Assembly: GCF_000972705.2 (NCBI RefSeq) | Contig: NZ_LATL02000324.1 | Location: 1 to 7,081, forward strand | Direction: 5' to 3' | Length of the DNA: 7,081 nucleotides | Origin: Limnoraphis robusta CS-951 | GTDB taxonomy: Bacteria; Cyanobacteriota; Cyanobacteriia; Cyanobacteriales; Microcoleaceae | In this document: positions 4,764 to 7,081 of the stretch, one piece after another | How the letters are laid out: each line of letters begins with the position of its first letter | How positions within the stretch are numbered: position 1 is the first letter of the stretch | The notes under the pieces: model-generated | Seen by the model: the letters and a program-made list of their open reading frames with translations, nothing else | Database searches by the model: none | What the model was told of the DNA's origin: nothing | Translations under genes and position numbers: made by a program

Positions 4764-6743
4764 ATGGCTGATAGCAACTCATCCGCCCTCTCAACTTCTA
4801 ATGGAGTTAGCACCGTCTCTACCAGCCTTGTAGCTGTTGTCGGTGACAATGGAGTTATGGGTAGTAGCGAGGTCAGTGCCAGCTCCCCCACAGGAGACGC
4901 CTACAGTGGCGAAACGATTTTTGGTGAAGCTGACAGTATTAGTTTGAGTGCTTCCGGCCAAGCTTCATCGACAGATGTCATGGCTGATGGCACAACAACT
5001 CTATCAGATTCGAGTGGTACAATCGAGACTACTGAGATAGACGAGGCAGAACTTGAAGAGCTTGAGGAGCAATTACAATTTAATCCGATCTCAGAAGATC
5101 TAGCTACAGAAGATCTAGAGATAGATATCAATCAGGATGTAGATCTAAGTGATGTAGATCTACCTCAAGGGTTTGACGAAGACTTGGACGATGACAATAT
5201 CGTTGAACCCAACGATGATTACTCTTCAGATGAAGATGAAGATGTCACTGATGAGAATTCACCCGATGATGAAATAGAGGATCAAGAAGACTTCTTCGAT
5301 GACTTCGATGAGGACAGTTTCCCAGACGACTCTGATGATTCTAGCGTTGATTTTGAAGATGACTCTGATAACTTAGATGAAGACCGTTCTCAAGAGGACT
5401 CTGATGATTCTCGGGTTGATTCTGAACAGGACTCCGATCAAGACTCCCAGGATGCTTCAGTTGACGACTCTGATGATTCTCGGGTTGATTCTGAAGATGA
5501 CTCCGATCAGGACTCCCAGGATGCTTCAGTTGACGACTCTGATGAGGACGACGAAGACGGTTCTGAAGACAACTCCGATCAGGATGATGACGACGCTTCT
5601 GAAGACCCATCTGAGAATGAGATCGGCGACGATACACTCGTAGGGGAATCTGGGAGTGATACGTTATGGGGATTTGATGGCAACGATTTCATCTCTGGCC
5701 AAGGAGGGAATGATCGACTCTACGGCAACTCCGACAATGATACCCTTGAAGGGGGCGCAGGAGATGATACAATCTGGGGCGGTAAAGGCAATGACTCCCT
5801 GATCGGATCGGCAGGTAATGACTTTCTCTCTGGCGACTTGGGTGGTGATACCCTCGAAGGAGGAGAAGGAAGCGATACCTTTGTTTTGAATATAGATCCG
5901 GGAGATTCAGATTTAATTGTAGACTTCAATTCCACCGCAGGCGATCGCATCGGGTTAACCGAAGAACTCTCCCTAGAAAATCTCACCCTGGAAACCATTG
6001 ATTTTGATGGTGATGGTGTGCTGGATGCTACGGAAGTGAGTGTAGAGAATGTTAGTTTAGCAGTGGTTTTCGGAACCGTTGATGCCGTCGGATCAACCAC
6101 TCTAACTGAAGCCGACTTCACAGTAGTTGAACCCGAAAACCTTCAGGCATTCACGGACGAGATTCCCGAAGCTACTCCCGATAATGATATTCTTTCAGGC
6201 AGTGCCGCCAATGACGATCTCCAAGGTCTGGCAGGAGATGATCAGATTTTTGGCGCTGGCGGTGACGATATCCTCAATGGGAATTCTGATCAGGATCTCC
6301 TGAATGGAGATGATGGTAACGATGTTCTCTGGGGTGGAAAAGGAGATGACACCTTAATTGGTGGAACAGGCAATGATCTGATTGCGGGTGATTTAGGCCG
6401 CGATATTTTGAGCGGTGGCTTCGGTGCCGATCTGTTTGTCTTAGCCGCAGAGGATGTTAATCTTGGGAATGACCCGTTGCTAGCCGATCAAGTAATTGAT
6501 TTTAACCCAGAAGAAGGCGATCTGATTGTGGTTTCTGGAGAACTTTCCACAGATAATATAACACTAACCGTTTTTGACTCCAATGGTGACGGAAATTCAG
6601 ATGCGACCTTAATTCAAATTGGCTCGGAAATTAATCAAGGTAGCGTTGTAGGTGTTGTGCTAGACAGCGTTGATGCAACAGGTCAAACGACTTTGACAAT
6701 CGGTGAAACCGTCTTGACGCTGACAGATTTCTTCACGGTTTGA
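4764..6743 (+). CDS. Large acidic RTX protein with two calcium-binding modules
   Basis: A 659-residue, strongly acidic protein. Residues 1-90 are Ser/Thr-rich and low complexity. Residues 91-287 are acidic: a Glu-rich stretch (91-103), then Asp/Ser-rich sequence with four 23-residue repeats from 189. Two modules follow (288-455 and 473-659), each with about eight RTX nonapeptides (for example GGKGNDSLIG and GGKGDDTLIG) and a beta-rich tail. The first tail has a full EF-hand-type loop, DFDGDGVLDATE (413-424); the second has DSNGDGNSDATL (605-616), lacking the final Glu. The protein ends in LTDFFTV, in keeping with type I export. ATG 4764 is chosen because MADSNSS is a plausible start and the palindrome then lies in the leader. 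TTG 4632 would add 44 residues unlike the acidic protein; the Shine-Dalgarno is weak either way. It could be a surface or matrix calcium-binding protein. No enzymatic domain is visible. Confidence 0.85.
   Translation: MADSNSSALSTSNGVSTVSTSLVAVVGDNGVMGSSEVSASSPTGDAYSGETIFGEADSISLSASGQASSTDVMADGTTTLSDSSGTIETTEIDEAELEELEEQLQFNPISEDLATEDLEIDINQDVDLSDVDLPQGFDEDLDDDNIVEPNDDYSSDEDEDVTDENSPDDEIEDQEDFFDDFDEDSFPDDSDDSSVDFEDDSDNLDEDRSQEDSDDSRVDSEQDSDQDSQDASVDDSDDSRVDSEDDSDQDSQDASVDDSDEDDEDGSEDNSDQDDDDASEDPSENEIGDDTLVGESGSDTLWGFDGNDFISGQGGNDRLYGNSDNDTLEGGAGDDTIWGGKGNDSLIGSAGNDFLSGDLGGDTLEGGEGSDTFVLNIDPGDSDLIVDFNSTAGDRIGLTEELSLENLTLETIDFDGDGVLDATEVSVENVSLAVVFGTVDAVGSTTLTEADFTVVEPENLQAFTDEIPEATPDNDILSGSAANDDLQGLAGDDQIFGAGGDDILNGNSDQDLLNGDDGNDVLWGGKGDDTLIGGTGNDLIAGDLGRDILSGGFGADLFVLAAEDVNLGNDPLLADQVIDFNPEEGDLIVVSGELSTDNITLTVFDSNGDGNSDATLIQIGSEINQGSVVGVVLDSVDATGQTTLTIGETVLTLTDFFTV
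5328..5606 (+). repeat. Tandem 69-base repeats encoding acidic 23-residue units
   Basis: Four consecutive units begin at 5328, 5397, 5466 and 5535, each opening with GACTCTGATGA. The units at 5397-5465 and 5466-5534 differ at only three of 69 positions. The outer two are diverged; the last is 72 bases long. The protein units run DSDD-S-R-VDSE, then DSDQDSQDASVD, with about half of the residues Asp or Glu. The near-identity of the central pair points to recent duplication, so copy number may vary between strains. Confidence 0.85.
5625..6129 (+). repeat. RTX module 1 of the large acidic protein
   Basis: Residues 288-455: about eight nonapeptide repeats, then a tail with VIDF-like sequence (LIVDFNSTAGDRIGL), the EF-hand-type loop, and VDAVGSTTLTEADFTVV. 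It lines up unit by unit with the module at 6180-6743, including the shared GGKGND, GNDFLSGDLG and DTFVL positions, so the two are an internal duplication, diverged at DNA level. Confidence 0.75.
6180..6743 (+). repeat. RTX module 2 of the large acidic protein
   Basis: Residues 473-659, the partner of module 1: nonapeptides with GGKGDDTLIG and GNDLIAGDLG, ADLFVL closing the repeats, VIDFNPEEGDLIVV, the degenerate calcium loop, and VDATGQTTLT before the C-terminal LTDFFTV. It is slightly longer than module 1 because of extra residues near the C terminus. Confidence 0.75.
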
Positions 6744-7081
6744 TCATCTTATCCGTTCAGTAAAGTTCATCAGATTGGAGTAGCTATTCCGGCGACATTA
6801 ATAATATGAAATCCTTAAATATTTGCTACATATGATGGGGAGATGGGGAGAACTGTTGCTTGTCTATTGCCTCTTGTAGCATTATTTTATATCTTTCATA
6901 TAAGATTGTTGATTTGAGTATTGTTTGATAATTTTGACAACAATAATTAATCCATGACTAGGGGTTAAAAAAAAATTATAGCGGTTTTCAGTGCGATGAA
7001 GTCATATCATGTCCGACTAATAAATAATGATTCTGTAGGGGCGGGTTCAGTCAATATCTTTAGCACTACTGCGAGATTGAG
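6744..7081. other. Intergenic region without a recognised gene
   Basis: No coding region on either strand and no clear terminator for the large RTX gene. It holds weak inverted repeats (TTATAT/ATATAA at 6887-6903; ATTGTTG at 6905-6911 with CAACAAT at 6938-6944), a run of nine A at 6968-6976, and TATAGCGGTTTTCAGTGCGA from 6978. It also holds GTAGGGGCGGGTTCA at 7036-7050. The last two resemble short sequences dispersed in filamentous cyanobacterial genomes, but I recall this only loosely. TTGACA at 6934-6939 has no convincing -10 partner. Confidence 0.45.

Noticed and set aside
5341..5643. Reading frames on both strands over the acidic repeat region, one rich in Arg/His/Gln and one in Thr/Leu/Met
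   Set aside because: They are other frames of the 69-base repeats in the large RTX gene, and their compositions follow from the GAC/GAT/TCT codons.
6905..6944. ATTGTTG/CAACAAT inverted repeat as a terminator for the large RTX gene
   Set aside because: The stem is only 7 pairs, AT-rich, with a 26-base loop, and lies 160 bases past the stop codon without a T-run.

Overview
The window looks like chromosomal DNA of a cyanobacterium, most likely a filamentous one. Two HIP1 octamers (GCGATCGC, at 3269 and 5941) are present, base composition is moderate, and three RTX-type calcium-binding proteins carry the C-terminal domains common in cyanobacterial members. No RNA gene, CRISPR array, insertion sequence or secretion apparatus is visible.

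Layout. Positions 1-355 hold a terminator-like hairpin of an upstream gene, then the long leader of a plus-strand JmjC/cupin 2-oxoglutarate oxygenase (356-1531). A hairpin plus T-tract, reading on the minus strand, follows at 1564-1627. Next, on the minus strand, is a short broken copy (1674-1850) of part of the adjoining gene, then that gene itself (1880-3076): a novel-looking N-terminal domain fused to RTX repeats. A second minus-strand RTX gene (3282-4490) is almost entirely calcium-binding nonapeptides. A divergent promoter region (4491-4763) separates it from a plus-strand gene (4764-6743). That gene encodes a very acidic protein with 23-residue Asp/Ser repeats and two successive RTX modules. 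Positions 6744-7081 contain no recognisable gene.

How it may work together. A 16-base near-palindrome, CTGCCAAAYTGGCAAC, lies in sense orientation upstream of the oxygenase gene and of two RTX genes. Its left half, CTGCCAAA, lies upstream of the third RTX gene. This is the strongest unexplained signal here. It suggests one regulator controls the oxygenase and all three RTX proteins. The RTX proteins end in short Phe-rich hydrophobic tails, as type I secretion substrates often do, so they are probably exported and folded by calcium outside the cell. Whether the oxygenase hydroxylates these Asp/Asn-rich proteins is speculation that the shared motif makes worth testing.
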